From assembly GCA_013420905.1 (NCBI GenBank), contig JAAXNY010000013.1, positions 372,001 to 436,000 of the forward strand: a stretch of 64,000 nucleotides of DNA. The letters are read 5' to 3'. Position 1 is the first letter of the stretch. Each line of letters starts with the position of its first letter. Positions 13,261-25,219 of this stretch are shown in pieces. The notes beneath the pieces were generated by a model, which did no database searches, was not told the DNA's origin, and was given only the letters and a program-made list of their open reading frames with translations. Made by a program: the position numbers and the translations under genes. The DNA comes from Collybia mongolica (taxonomy: Eukaryota; Basidiomycota; Agaricomycetes; Agaricales; Clitocybaceae).

Positions 13261-13780
13261 GTGGTCGTCATGACTGGGGTGGCCGCAATGTATTCTCGGG
13301 TATGGTAGCATTCACTATGGCAGCTGCAGACAAACATAAGTTATCGTTGCTGCGACATGGCTGTGAAGCATAATTATTAAAGGCGAACCAAAGAACAGAA
13401 TATGGTACCGTTTTTGTCGTGACGCTGTTCCCATCTTCAAGGATTTGTCAAAACTTGAAACATGAACTTGGTTTCCAGCGGGAAAGGGGCTGCGAGGTAT
13501 TCAATGAGAGCAAAGTAAAGACATTTTGTGGATTACATTGTTCGAGGAAACACAAAGACTGGCAGAAATATGCCCGGGCCGGATGGTTGAAAATAGTCAC
13601 ACGATTGTCCAGACTCGAAACTCGGGGTCAAACCGAAATGCTGTGTCATCTATCCATCGTTGACCTTGAATCCACACCACAATCTGACCCAATACGCAAA
13701 GCGCCGTACAGCAGACATAACAGTAAGTAAATCTTATACAAATCCACCATTACTAATCAGAAACAGCATAGGATTCAACC
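13261..13780. other. Intergenic, upstream of the TPR-CHAT gene
   Basis: No gene seen. It marks a change from mixed-composition DNA to the AT-rich block that starts with the TPR-CHAT gene. Confidence 0.4.
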
Positions 13781-16700
13781 ATGCATACAACCCAGCTCAG
13801 TGAAATTGAACAACTAGAAACGAAATTCAGAGAAGCCTCATTGACGGGAAGCCAAACCACAGATCTCTTTTTTGACCTTGGGTGGGCTTATCATCAGTCA
13901 TATACTGAATCTCGCCACAAAGATGCCCTTGAGAGTGCTATCAAGTACTATATGAGTGGTTTGAAACATGATCCAGTGGATGAAGACTGTCTGGGAAGTT
14001 TGTTGATCAATCTAGGAAATGTCTTGATTGCCAGATTTGAGCAGCTTGGCAGCATTGAGGACTTGGAGGAGGCTGTAACTTGCCATAAGCGAGCTTTGGG
14101 ACTGCATCCATCTGGTCATTCTAACAGAATCATATCTCTAAATGGCCTAGCAAATGCGTTAGATGCCAGATTCTGCCAGCTTGGAAACATGAAGGACCTG
14201 GAGGATATTATAATCTACAGAGAGCAAGGATTGGGTCTGTGCCCACCTGGTCATCCTAACAGGCCTATATTTCTGAACAATCTTGCAAATGCATTGGACA
14301 CCAGATTTTTGCAGCTTGGAGATATAACTGATCTGGAGAAAGCTATAGCTTGGTATGAACAGGGTTTGCAGTTGCGTCCACCTGGCCACCCCAACAGATC
14401 ATCCTCTCTGATGAACCTTGCAAATGCTTTGCAAACCAGGTTTCAGCAGATTGGAAGCATCAAAGATCTGGATGATGCCATAACCTTTCATCAACAAGCT
14501 TTGGAACTGCGTGCACCTGGCCATATTGACAGGTCTTCATCACTTATAAATCTTGGAAATGCTTTGCAGGCCAGATTCCAGCAAGTTGGAAATATGGCAG
14601 ATCTTGATGGAGCTATAACCCTTCATAAACAAGCTCTAGAATTGCATCTACCTGGCCACCCTGACAGGCATATGTCACTGATGCATCTAGGAAATGCTTC
14701 AAAGACCAATTTTGAGCAGCTTGGAGAAAACAAAGATCTTGACACAGCCATAACCTTGTATGAAGAGGGATTGGGATTGTGCCCACCTGGCCATCCTAAT
14801 AGATACAAACTGCTTCTGAATCTTGCAAACACTTACTTGACAAGAGTTGGTCAAACTGGGGAAATGAAGGATCTAGAAGAGGCCATAACCTGCTATAAAC
14901 AAGCATTGTTATTGTGCCCTCTTGGTCACTCTAGCAGGCCAATGTTACTGATGAACCTTGGAAATGGCTTAACTACTAAATTTGAGCAATTGGGAGAAAT
15001 CTCTCATCTAAATGAGGCTATAAACTATCTTGGTGAAGCACTGGAATTGTGTCCACCTGGTCACTCTGACAGGCTGAAATTTCTGAACAATCTTGGAAAC
15101 ACCCTGGAGGTTAGATTTTGGCAACTTGGAAAGATTGAGGATCTGGATAAAGCTATAGTCTATCATCAAAAGGTAGTAACCATGTTTCCACCTCAGGGTC
15201 ATCTTGGAAAGCCTGCATCTCTGAATAATCTTGCAACTGTATTGAAGACCAGGGGTGAATACCTTGGGGAGATTAAGGACCTGAAGGAGGCTATAAGCTA
15301 TCACAAACAAGCATTAGAATTACATCCCCCTGGCCACCCCAATAGGCCCATATCTTTGATAGGACTTGCAAATGCCTTTGCAAGTACATTTAAGTCCACA
15401 GTAAATTTATCAGACCTGGAATTAGCTACAAATGGTTATAAATCTACCTTGTTACAGTTGCCACCACATCATCCATTCCATAGTTCTGTCTTCACTGCAC
15501 AGGCATCTCTGGCAATTGCTCTGCATGACTCAGCCTTAGTTGTATGCAACGGTTGCTCTCACATTGATGAAGCATGCAAACTTTTTGAATCAGCAGCTCA
15601 TTACACAACATCAAGCCTGTATAATAGATTTATTGCTGCAAAAAAATGGGCTGGCATAGCCCACAAACACCAACATACAACTGCCATCTCTGCTTACTCT
15701 ATTGCATTGGATTTACAGCAGCAGCACCTTGCTTTGTTTTCCTCAATCATTACTCAGCAGAAGCTCATGGAGAATTTTACAATGCTTAGTTTAAATGCTG
15801 CTGCTTGTGCTATTAGCAATGGAAAATCTGATATGGCTGTGCAGTTTCTGGAGCAAGGAAGATCCATACTATGGTCTAAAATTCAAGGCTACAGACAAGC
15901 ATTTGAAGAGCTTTCAATGAAGGACCCACAGCTTACAAAAGAACTCAAAGCAGTGGCCAATCAGCTTGAGCATAATGCTGTTTCAACTACTACAGATATT
16001 GATCTTCAACATACAGTGACACTTTCTGTAAGATGGAAATCTTTACTGGCAAAAGTCAGGGATCTTGAGGGCTTTTCAGGGTTTTTGCAAGCTATTCCTT
16101 TTGGTACACTACAGAGTGTAGCCAAAGAGGGGCCAGTCATCATGGTTAACATTAGTGATTTACAATCTGATGCCATAATCCTAGTCAGGGATGCCCATCC
16201 AGTGGTTGTTGCTTTGCAGGATGCATCACCTAGGGATCTTGAACTACTTGTGGAAAAACTTTCAGATGTCACAACTGGAGCTAGACCTTCCACAGACATT
16301 GCTATGATATTGCAGCATTTGTGGAATGCCATTGTTCAACCAGTGGTCAATCAGCTTTCCCAGTTGAAAGTCCCAGAGAAATCACACATTTGGTGGTGCC
16401 CTACATCTTATTTATGTGGCCTGCCTCTTCATGCTGCAGGTCCCTACAAGAAGGGTCAAAAAAATCTGCCTGACATGTACATCTCTTCATATACTCCAAC
16501 TTTGGCATCACTGATTAGAAGCAGGCCAGCCACAATTAGATCTCAATCCACCTTGAACATGTTTCTTGTCAGCCAACCAGACACCATCCCTCAGGTGCTT
16601 GAAGAAACCAAGATTGTTAAGAGTTTTGTAAAGAAGATTAATGTCTGTTCAGGGCAGAATGCAACAAAAGATATAGTTTTGGAAGGCTTGCAGTCCCATT

Positions 16701-17128
16701 CATGGGTGCACTTTGCTTGCCATGGTCATCTGGCAGAGCAGCCCTTCAACTCCTGGTTCCAACTCTACAATGGAGAACACCTGACTGTTCTTGATCTGGC
16801 AAAAGCTCATATTCCAGAGGCAGAGTTTGCCTTTCTGTCTGCCTGCCACAGTGCAGCAGGGAGTATATATGGAACCCCTGATGAATCTATCCACCTTGCT
16901 GCAGCCCTGCAGTTCTGTGGGTTTAGAAGTGTTATTGGGACACTTTGGGCAATGGTTGATGATGATGGTCCTGCTATAGCAGATGCTTTCTATAGTCATA
17001 TGTTTTGTGATTCAGACACCATAGACTTGGGAGATGCAGCAAGAGCCCTTAATATTGCAACCAGGAAATTGAGAAAACAGCATGTCCCATTGGATCAGTG
17101 GATCAACTTTATTCATATCGGTGCTTGA
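13781..17128 (+). CDS. TPR-CHAT protein (caspase-like peptidase with tetratricopeptide repeats)
   Basis: A single intronless frame of 1115 aa. Residues about 60-570 are tandem TPR units of about 42 aa. Each has the form LGNALxxRFxQLGxxxDLxxAIxxxxxALxLxPPGHPxR; ten PxGH linkers are visible. Residues about 570-800 are helical and partly TPR-like. Residues about 830-1115 are a CHAT domain with the caspase-type pair: His981 in HFACHGH and Cys1022 in LSACHSAAG, followed by the usual AAALQFCGFRSVIGTLW. CHAT domains are caspase-fold proteases (separase/HetF relatives). TPR-CHAT proteins are greatly expanded in mushroom fungi and are thought to act in stress or self/non-self signalling; here that role is inference. 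Both catalytic residues are present and there is no stop, so it looks functional. It sits beside a transposon-rich block. Confidence 0.9.
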   Translation: MHTTQLSEIEQLETKFREASLTGSQTTDLFFDLGWAYHQSYTESRHKDALESAIKYYMSGLKHDPVDEDCLGSLLINLGNVLIARFEQLGSIEDLEEAVTCHKRALGLHPSGHSNRIISLNGLANALDARFCQLGNMKDLEDIIIYREQGLGLCPPGHPNRPIFLNNLANALDTRFLQLGDITDLEKAIAWYEQGLQLRPPGHPNRSSSLMNLANALQTRFQQIGSIKDLDDAITFHQQALELRAPGHIDRSSSLINLGNALQARFQQVGNMADLDGAITLHKQALELHLPGHPDRHMSLMHLGNASKTNFEQLGENKDLDTAITLYEEGLGLCPPGHPNRYKLLLNLANTYLTRVGQTGEMKDLEEAITCYKQALLLCPLGHSSRPMLLMNLGNGLTTKFEQLGEISHLNEAINYLGEALELCPPGHSDRLKFLNNLGNTLEVRFWQLGKIEDLDKAIVYHQKVVTMFPPQGHLGKPASLNNLATVLKTRGEYLGEIKDLKEAISYHKQALELHPPGHPNRPISLIGLANAFASTFKSTVNLSDLELATNGYKSTLLQLPPHHPFHSSVFTAQASLAIALHDSALVVCNGCSHIDEACKLFESAAHYTTSSLYNRFIAAKKWAGIAHKHQHTTAISAYSIALDLQQQHLALFSSIITQQKLMENFTMLSLNAAACAISNGKSDMAVQFLEQGRSILWSKIQGYRQAFEELSMKDPQLTKELKAVANQLEHNAVSTTTDIDLQHTVTLSVRWKSLLAKVRDLEGFSGFLQAIPFGTLQSVAKEGPVIMVNISDLQSDAIILVRDAHPVVVALQDASPRDLELLVEKLSDVTTGARPSTDIAMILQHLWNAIVQPVVNQLSQLKVPEKSHIWWCPTSYLCGLPLHAAGPYKKGQKNLPDMYISSYTPTLASLIRSRPATIRSQSTLNMFLVSQPDTIPQVLEETKIVKSFVKKINVCSGQNATKDIVLEGLQSHSWVHFACHGHLAEQPFNSWFQLYNGEHLTVLDLAKAHIPEAEFAFLSACHSAAGSIYGTPDESIHLAAALQFCGFRSVIGTLWAMVDDDGPAIADAFYSHMFCDSDTIDLGDAARALNIATRKLRKQHVPLDQWINFIHIGA
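14030..15400 (+). repeat. Tandem 126-bp coding repeats (TPR units)
   Basis: The TPR part of the TPR-CHAT gene is visible as a DNA-level repeat with a period of about 126 bp. Recurring words are CCACCTGGCCATCC and CTTGCAAATGC-like segments. Recent unit expansion or conversion is likely because the linkers stay alike at DNA level. Confidence 0.75.
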
Positions 17129-18330
17129 CATACTCCCCTCCAAGGTTTGGTGGTTATGATCTCTGTTTTGTACATCATCTCACTCCCTTGTGTTTAGTTT
17201 TGCCACCTTACTTCTTTCTGTTGGAATATAAAAAGCATCATAACAATGCCTTTTGCCAAGATTTGTGTTCAATATTTTGTTTAGTGAATGCAGTGTTCCT
17301 TATATGTTCTGTACATATTTGATGTTCTATCTTTTACTGTATAGTTATATAGATTTTTGAATGAGGGACGAATGGAGGTGAAGAGTTAAGTTCCAAACAG
17401 CTCCAATGATTTCATACCACATGATTTTGTTTGGAAGTGGTGACTGTTGTATTCAGATTGCATGATCAATCAACTTAAGACAAGCATGACCAAATTCCAA
17501 ATTGTTCAAAAGGCTGTTGATGGAATTGAACTCGCTATCATCTGCGCCCCCTCCACCATCCACCTCTACATAATTTTCTCTAGCACATCCTCTCCTGAGC
17601 TCTTCAGCACTATTGAGTCCCCACTTATAATGGGCTTTCTTGTTCTCAATCTCAATCTCAACCATGTATGTATAGTTCAAAGCCATTCATTCTGGGGCTG
17701 GTTATTGAAGCATTTGGATTTCATGAGTTGGCAGTTCTGCTGGTAGGTTTTGTGGCTAACCAATGTCCATTGTTAGAATGTTCCATCACAGTACAATTCA
17801 ACAAAGGTGACCCATCATATGAGTGGATGGATTTATTCCTTGTATGTCTATTGTTCATTTGTTGTACAGTATGTTTTTTTTTTGTGACTAAACAATTATT
17901 AGATGGTGACGCATGAGAAGACATAGCATCTGCATCATGTTTGTATTAATTAAATGTTTGGTTGTGTACTCTCACTTATGATTTCATGACTAGGGACTGG
18001 AGATAGGCATGGAATTTTCTGCATTCTCTGAGTATCAGGATGCCTTATCGTCACCACTACCTCCCCCAACATTTGAGTTGTACATGGTGCTTTTGTGGGT
18101 ACTGAAACCAGCAGCCTTTCCTCGTTTCACTTGGATGATATATCTGTACTGGAAAGAGCAGTGCATCAAATGTGGTGACCACCAAATTATCCCTATCCTC
18201 AATGTAGGTTCAAACTCTAAGGCCTATGAGCTATCTCTAACATGTATTGATTTAGGGCAATGAATCTGATACTCTCAATGAATCTTACATATGCTTCCAA
18301 CAGCATGAAATCAAGGCTGTTTTTAAAATG
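17129..18330. other. AT-rich stretch without a recognisable gene
   Basis: Follows the TPR-CHAT stop. Short frames on both strands (for example 17453-17686 minus, containing EIEIENKKAHYKWGLNSAEE) match nothing I recognise. Probably 3' flank plus old transposon-derived sequence. Confidence 0.4.
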
Positions 18331-18339
18331 TGTGCCTCA

Positions 18340-19210
18340 CAAACCACATTGTCAGATAAGCTAGTCTGGCTTCAAGCTGTTCTTGCATGCAAAACAATGT
18401 GCGCAACAAGCTCAACAGGTCTGGAAGACACAACTTGCCCTCATTGATCTTGAATGGAGCTTCACATCTCTCAATGACAAGGGTGATGAAGTGCTGTTGG
18501 TTGACAAGAAGCCCAAGGAGTCGGAGAGCACATATGTATACTTTCCTGTGATGGAGATATAGCCACTGACATTTCAATAATAGACAACCAATCAAGTTGA
18601 GAGCCCACAAACAAGGTGCACCCTCTTACCCTGAGGTTGTCATGTGGCCTGAAGAACAGACTGCTTCACTCTTGCATGCCAGAAGGATGCCAACCATTAA
18701 TGGGAAGATTCAGTGGAGGTAAGTCACTTTTGCCACTTTAACAATGTCTTAATTAATGTATATACAGAATCTGTATCAACCTTGGCCCATGCCATACCCT
18801 TCATAACTTTTCAAGTTTGCCACACCTGTTCAATATACCCAAATGGATAGCATGCCCACTTGTGCTATTTGCTTGCACTGTGGATGAGGTGGACAAATGC
18901 TTGTCAATCATCAGAATACTGCTCTATGCACTATCCTGCCTGCAACATAGTCCACCCTATTTGACCTTGAACCCATGGATGTCCCTATGGATGTTGATCA
19001 AGAGAATACCAACCCAGACAAGGCCAAGGAGACAGTATGTTTATTGTCTAGATAGAGGTTCAACAATGACAACATGCCTGCTGTTCAACTGCAAGGCTCA
19101 GAAGAACAAGATTGTATCTTGGTCAACAATTATGTGTCAGTATGTTTTCTTTCCCTTGTCAATCAAACATAACCTAACTACTTCTGGGCATAAGGCCTCT
19201 TAATAGACCC
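18340..19210 (+). pseudogene. Decayed multi-exon coding region, unknown product
   Basis: Several plus-strand pieces look like exons: LRAHKQGAPSYPEVVMWPEE through NGKIQWR (about 18600-18719), ending exactly at a GTAAGT donor; FDLEPMDVPMDVDQENTNPD (about 18959-19020), ending at a GTATGT donor; and RFNNDNMPAVQLQGSEEQD (about 19050-19125). Stops occur between them and I could not join them into one frame. The protein is not recognised. It may be a transposon-borne accessory gene, given the surroundings. Confidence 0.35.
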
Positions 19211-19564
19211 CTCTATCCCCACAATAGGACCTGATGGCCATACCCTGATATTATTATCCTTCGATTCCTACATGTATTATACAATTACTATACAATATAG
19301 CTCAATATGACAGCCAAACATTGTCTCAGGGCATGGTGGTGGTGCCAACCTCTATTCCTGCCAACAGATTTGTGGTTCTGCCCTATGCTCACACTGGCTG
19401 GCACTCATGTCCTGCTACACAATCATCACACCACACCTTTTACTGGCCAAATCAAGTTATACATTTGGACACTGGGCATATTATCATTCATGAGGATTAC
19501 TACAATACCTCTGTGCTTGGGGTGAGATTGTCCAATTTCTGAGGTCTTTACACTAAGCCACATA

Positions 19565-19618
19565 ACCCATGCAGACTCTGTGCGGACACGCAGACTCTGC
19601 ATGGACTCATTTGGCAGG
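19565..19618. repeat. GACTCTGTGCGGA-type repeat cluster, part 1
   Basis: Short related words (CAGACTCTGTGCGGACACG, CAGACTCTGCATGGACTC) sit just left of the solo LTR. The same word family recurs right of that LTR (20868-20940) and at 21940-22070. Confidence 0.55.
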
Positions 19619-19642
19619 ACACTCAGCCAAATGACAATCCGC

Positions 19643-20848
19643 TGAAAGGGGGCTCCTGGGCTAAAAGTGTGCTGATACTATGAAATACACACACACACAC
19701 CAAACATAACAATCAACACACAAACGGTAGGAATTGCCTGTTTTAAGTTCAGGTTCAAGTGCTTAGAAGCACTAAGCTTTGAATAATACTAGTCAAGGCC
19801 CTTTCCAATGATCTCTCAACAGGTTTGATTCAGACAAAGCTTCAACACAAGTTTAAAGCTTGCTAGGTATATTTATAATATCTCTTGATCCAATAGACTG
19901 AGTACCAAGTGTATGTTCAATTATTAATGATCCCAAGTGGATCTATAAGTCCAAGCGACTTATTAAACAAACAGTGCCAAGTGCACTAAGGCCAAGTGCC
20001 CAGTAATTCCAACAGACAATGCGGTACTAAGTTCCAAGTGAACTAAGACTCTTCAATTCTGTGATCTCTTCAAACAATTCCAATCAAAACAACTTTGAAG
20101 CAATCTGAGCCTTAATTCAGGCATGCAATAGTGTTTTAACAAATGTGATTTGTATACTCTATAGTATCGCAAAGTGGGGGCAAGATTCCTTACCTTTGCA
20201 CTACTCATCTACAGTCTATTTATAGTGTACAAACTAAATATCATACAGAATTGTAAATTTTATATGGAACCGCGCTCCCCCGCGCCAAGGATCCGTATTT
20301 AATGCTGACGCGTCCTCTACAACTTGGTGCGCACACCATACGTGCCAATTACGTCATTACTGGTTACTTATCAAATATTGAAAGAGCTGGCTAAACTCTT
20401 ATCCAGTCCCGACCATGCGCTTTGTTATTTAAAACAGCACGGCACTGTCATTTACTTCTCCTGATCATCCTGGTTGTTATTCACAGTGTCCCATCTCTTC
20501 CGGTAGTTAACACTAAGTGCCCCTGACTAGGATCGGGTTGTGCAAGTCCCGAATTTACAATTACTTCTCCTATTAATGATGATCCCCAGACTAATGATAT
20601 CATACTACAACGGTTACTTATGAATTAAGATACCAAGGTTGTAACTGGGCATGGTGAATAGGACTAATAATAGACTGTACTCATAGTCCTCTGTACTGAT
20701 AGTGTATTATCCATTAGACTAGTTCACTCTGATTAGCCATCTTGGAGCTTGACTCTAACCCTTTATTACCGTTTACTTGGTTATTAGAAATGATATTAAT
20801 AGCCTTACTTGTTGACTTTATAAGTGCAAACAATTTCAGGCCCTATCA
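19643..20848 (-). mobile_element. Solo LTR of the Ty3 element family
   Basis: A 1206-bp copy of the LTRs that flank the Ty3 element at 40471-54323. On the plus strand it begins TGAAAGGGGGCTCCTGGGCT and ends CCCTATCA, the same termini as both LTRs. It is more diverged, with many substitutions and small indels, so it is older. No internal element is attached, so it is a solo LTR left by LTR-LTR recombination. Orientation follows the full element, whose genes read on the minus strand. The flanking 5-mers (TCCGC left, CCGTG right) do not form a clean duplication. Confidence 0.9.
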
Positions 20849-20867
20849 CCGTGTCTGTGCCGAGTCC

Positions 20868-20940
20868 ACATCAATCCACGTGATTTCACACAGACACACA
20901 GACTAGCATGGACAGACAGCTTGCAGAGTCTGTGCAGCCA
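20868..20940. repeat. GACTCTGTGCGGA-type repeat cluster, part 2
   Basis: Words such as GAGTCCACATC, ACACAGACTAGCATGGAC and GCAGAGTCTGTGCAG resume here after the solo LTR. This suggests the LTR element inserted into one repeat cluster. Confidence 0.55.
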
Positions 20941-21212
20941 GTCAATTACTAATCAGATTACTAATATAAATTTTATTTACTCAAATTATATATACTATTT
21001 GTTATTAATAACATAACATAACGGTGGTGAAAAACTTGCATCTGACTAGGTTCGAACATGTACAGGCACAAACATTACGTAATATGTTTGGCATTCATAA
21101 CCATTGGGCAAGGCAGGCATTTCTAGCTACAGAATCACTGGCCTCAAGTCAATGGACTTAGGTCACATGATTATGAGCCACGTGCAATGGTCACATTACC
21201 ATTGCCACGTCT

Positions 21213-21817
21213 TTGTTGGTTCTTTTCAACCACATCAACAACATCTGCCAAAACCGCCAACACCAACGCACCCATGCCACCAATGCCAACACATTGAATG
21301 CCAACCAACGTCAACATGATGACGCACAAGACGGTGTGGGGAGAAGGATAGAAATGGATGCAGAACAAGGGGACAATGAGGAAAGGGCGCCCCAAGGGGC
21401 AGAACCAGGTGAGTCATACACCGCCACTCACCCACACACTCACCATGCAGCGCGTCCCCCCCCCCACTTCAGGAACTCAAGACAAAGGATACAGCCGCCA
21501 ACAGCAATAGTGAGGAAGGTGGCAACAACAATGACAACAACAATGACAAAGACAGCAACAGCAACAGCAGCAACAGTGCTGACAAGGCCTGTGGCAATGA
21601 TGGCAACAGCAGCAGCACCAACAACAGCGTGATGACAATGATGACAACTACAACAAAGACAACCACCACCACCACGAGGACAATGACAACAACAAGAATG
21701 GGGACAACAACAAGAAAAGTGGCCAGTGCTGTCACCGCTGAAACCCAGGCCACTGACAACATCACGGGGGCTGACAAGGACGGCGGGGAAGCGGGGGTGG
21801 GGGGCCCCCACCTATAT
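21213..21817 (+). repeat. Low-complexity Asn/Thr-rich sequence, possibly coding
   Basis: A CAA/AAC/ACA-rich stretch. One frame gives Asn/Asp/Ser-rich protein sequence that turns into MTMMTTTTKTTTTTTRTM and ends GEAGVGGPHLY-stop. Another frame opens at 21213. A GTGAGT donor (about 21412) and a poly-C/CACTTCAG acceptor (about 21476) could join two exons, but the frames do not settle it. Such low-complexity proteins occur in mushroom genomes; this may equally be simple-sequence DNA. Confidence 0.35.
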
Positions 21818-21939
21818 TAAATTATCTTATCATATATGTATTATATTTAGTAATAATATATGTTTTATCCTATTAATTATATAGATTGTTAGTAAGTAAA
21901 AGAGTAAGTAAGTACTTCATAATAGAAGAAAGTAAGTGA

Positions 21940-22070
21940 GTCTGTGCAGACTCTGTGGAGTCCACATGCAGTCCACGCGGAGTCTGTGCAGAGTCTGTGT
22001 GGACTTTGTGCTGTCCTTGCGGAGTCCGCACAGACTTTTGCAGTCCATGCGGAGTCTGCAAGGACATGTG
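21940..22070. repeat. GACTCTGTGCGGA-type repeat cluster, part 3
   Basis: The densest cluster: about eight variants of GGAGTCTGTGCAGACT / GCGGAGTCCGCACAGAC in both orientations within 130 bp. Many are partly self-complementary (AGTCTGTGCAGACT), as expected of transposase-binding subterminal repeats in CACTA-like elements. It lies next to the decayed Tnp2 element. Confidence 0.6.
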
Positions 22071-22084
22071 GGGGGAGTGTAAAG

Positions 22085-22650
22085 TACAGCAATTTCTTCC
22101 CAATTTCCTTCAAGACCCTGCTTATTTCCTGCCTGTCCTCCCTTGCCTCTTCAGCAATCCTCAAGAGAGCTTTTTCAAGGATAGAAATGCCATTCTCATC
22201 TGAAAATACCTTGACTTCCTCATCAGAAACATTGAGGTGGTGTCACTTTCGCTGATTATCAAGGCCATATAACAATCCAGATGCCCCATGCAAATCCGAG
22301 GTGGGAGAATGCTCACCACGATGAGTTGACATTCCCTAGATATTATCCAGCTCTCAGATAGGACTAGCCAGCTGTGCGTGCTCACTCACTTTGGGCATTG
22401 TGTTCACAATATTTGCTTGCAAAAGGCCTTTTCTCCCTACTTGACCCTGAGGTTTGGCTGATGGAGGGGGTGTGTCCTGGTCCCCACTATTGGACCCAAT
22501 ATCTTCATCTGACATATCAGGATGTATTTTGAATGGTGGAAAATGGGGATCATGAAAACCTGCTAGAACAGAGCATTTTGATTGAAGCTTATAATGATTA
22601 GGATGGTGAGAGCTTTGGTTATTCATGCTTGGTATAATACCACAACTCAT
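22085..22650 (-). pseudogene. Decayed small coiled-coil gene, divergent from Tnp2 gene
   Basis: Minus-strand frame starting about 22650 (MSCGIIPSMNNQSSHHPNHY). It runs through an acidic, Ser/Pro-rich part and ends in a strongly helical, charged tail: DEEVKVFSDENGISILEKAL followed by RIAEEAREDRQEISRVLKEI. Three in-frame stops (two TGA, one TAG) interrupt the middle, each one transition away from CGA or CAG. It shares a short intergenic region (about 180 bp) with the Tnp2 gene, so it may be that transposon's second gene. The protein is not recognised. Confidence 0.4.
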
Positions 22651-25211
22651 TGGTGTATCTCTGGTTTATAGCCAGTATATTTCATGACATTGATATGATG
22701 CCATGCTCCTTAGTAATACACTAGAAGGTGGAGGCTTGGAGTCATTCAGGGCTCTGTTGGCAGACAGTTTGGCATCCAATGCACCTTAATTATTCAGTTC
22801 CCCCAGTCTCCTTCCTTTCAATTCCAACTATGATGATTTGTACCTGTGGTTGTGGCCAGGATGTTACTTGCAGAACAACTATCCATCACCTTGCTGGCCA
22901 AGGAACTAAAGCTGCACTTGTGCAACAACAGCACACAGTTTTCCAAAAACAAGTCTTCCAGCACAAATGCAAGACAGCCAAGACAAGCCACCATTCACCT
23001 TTGATTATAACTAGCAGCCAACTCCCATACCCTCAATTGTCCATTCCAGACCCTACCACCCTGTTGACCAATCCTGGAAACTCCATGGATGATGGAGACA
23101 TTGTCATGGTGGATGGTACTTCACACAAGAACACCCCAGTGAATCCTCAGGCTTCTTGTGCAGAAGAGTTAGCAGATAATGCCTCTGTCTGGAATCAATC
23201 CATCCATGATTTGATGGAATCCAACAAATTCAATGAAAGTAGTGATCATTCAGAGGGCAAAATAGACATGGAGGATTCTGACAAAGAAGACAGTTGGAAT
23301 GATCTTGAGGAGAATGATCATCCACCATGGCTAGTGGGCTTAACTGCAGATGAGCTCATTGAGGAAGAATTCGAGGCTCAAGCCACATCACAAGGTGGGT
23401 TTCAACACTATTTAGTTCTTTATATATCTAATTGTAGAGATAGAACACCAAATGTCTGAAGACAACTTGAACTCAATATGTGCCTTTAATTTCAAGGTAG
23501 ACACAAACCTTGGTGCAAAATCTTACACCAAACTTTGCCATGCCTTCCCACAACTCTCTGATCTCCTTTCACTCCAAAAGCTGCAAACACGAATTGCTTT
23601 CTTATCTGGAATCAAGCCCATCATCTACTGCTGCTGTAGAAATTCATGTTGCTGCTTCACTGGACCATTCAAATTACTTGACATTTGCCCGTTCTGTTGT
23701 GAGGCAAGATATGATGCTAATCACTGCCCTCAAAATGTATTTTCATACCTTTCATTGATTCCACGCCTTATTGCAATGTGTCAAGACATTTCCACAGCAA
23801 AGAAGATGCAGTATCAAGCTGAACACCAATCACAGTCTCATATTATAACAGATATCTTCAATGCAGAGCATTACAATCACCTACACAAGACCAATGTTAC
23901 AATTGGTGATGAAGAATTACCACACCGGTTTTTCTTGCAACCCACTGATATTGCTTTAGGCCTATCTACAGATGTATTTGGACCCTTTAAGAAGTGCAAA
24001 CAGAGCTCATCATCTTCAACTACAACCTCCCTCCAGAGATTTGCATCCACCTCCTCAGTATCATCTGCCTTGGGATTATCCCAGGCCCCAAGCAGCCCAA
24101 AAATATTGATTCTTTCCTTCTCCCCCTAATTGATGAACTTATTGAACTCATGCATGGTATCCCAGCCTATGATGCCACCCAAAACCATTGGTTATTTGTC
24201 CTGCACACATATCTCATCACAGTATTTGGTGACATGCCTGCAGTTGCAAAGCTGATGTGCATGAAGGGTGTGAATGCCATCTTTCCATGCTGTGCATGCA
24301 ACATACAAGGGATCCATGACAACTCCAACCTTCAATCCATGGCCCATTACACCCCTCTTCATCGACTTGATGGAGATTCATACAATGCACTCAATCTCCC
24401 CCTTCGTACTCATGAAGAATTTTTCCGTCAAGCCACTCAAGTTGCAGAAGCACACAACAAACAGGAAGAAAAACAGTGTTCAAAGCAGTTTGGAATTAAT
24501 GGTGTCCCAATCCTCTCAACACTCTCTAGCCTTTCATTCCCTTCCTCTTTCCCTCACAACTTCATGCATCTCATTATGGAGAATGTCATACCTAATCTCA
24601 TTTATCTATGGACTGGCAAATTCAAGGGACTCAACACAGGCAATGAGGAGTATGAACTTCCAACATCAGTATGGAATGCCATTGGTGAAGCCTGCACTCA
24701 GTCAGGCAACACCATCCCTTCAGCATTTGTATCTTGTGTTCCAAACCCAGACTGAGTCATGGCTTCTCTTCGCCACATTTCTCAGACCAATCCTTCTGCA
24801 CAAACAGTTCTCAAGACCAAAATACTACAAGCACTTTGTGAAATTAGTCCAGCTCATTAACAAATGCCTTCAGCTTAGTATTACAGCTGATGAAATTGAC
24901 AAAATTGAAAGTGGATTTGCTGAATGGGTAGAGGAATATGAACAGTAAGTAATGTTAAACTTGTTTCTCTATAGCAACTCTCCTTTTGATCTTATAGAAT
25001 CTACTACCAATATAATGAGTCATGACTACCTGTCTGTACCCTCCCAATACATGCCCTCCTTCACATTGCCAATGGCATCTGTACTTGGGCCCTGTTTGGT
25101 GTTATTGGGCATTTGCAATGGAACACTTCTGTGGATCATTGTTATCTGCTGTCAAGAGCCAGAAACATCCCTACTCCAGCCTTGCTCATTGTGTTCATGA
25201 CCTTGCACAGC

Positions 25212-25219
25212 TTAATCAA
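25212..25219. repeat. hAT target-site duplication, left copy (TTAATCAA)
   Basis: Eight bases TTAATCAA directly before the hAT terminus, repeated exactly at 27802-27809. Removing the element plus one copy restores the Tnp2 reading frame. Confidence 0.9.
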
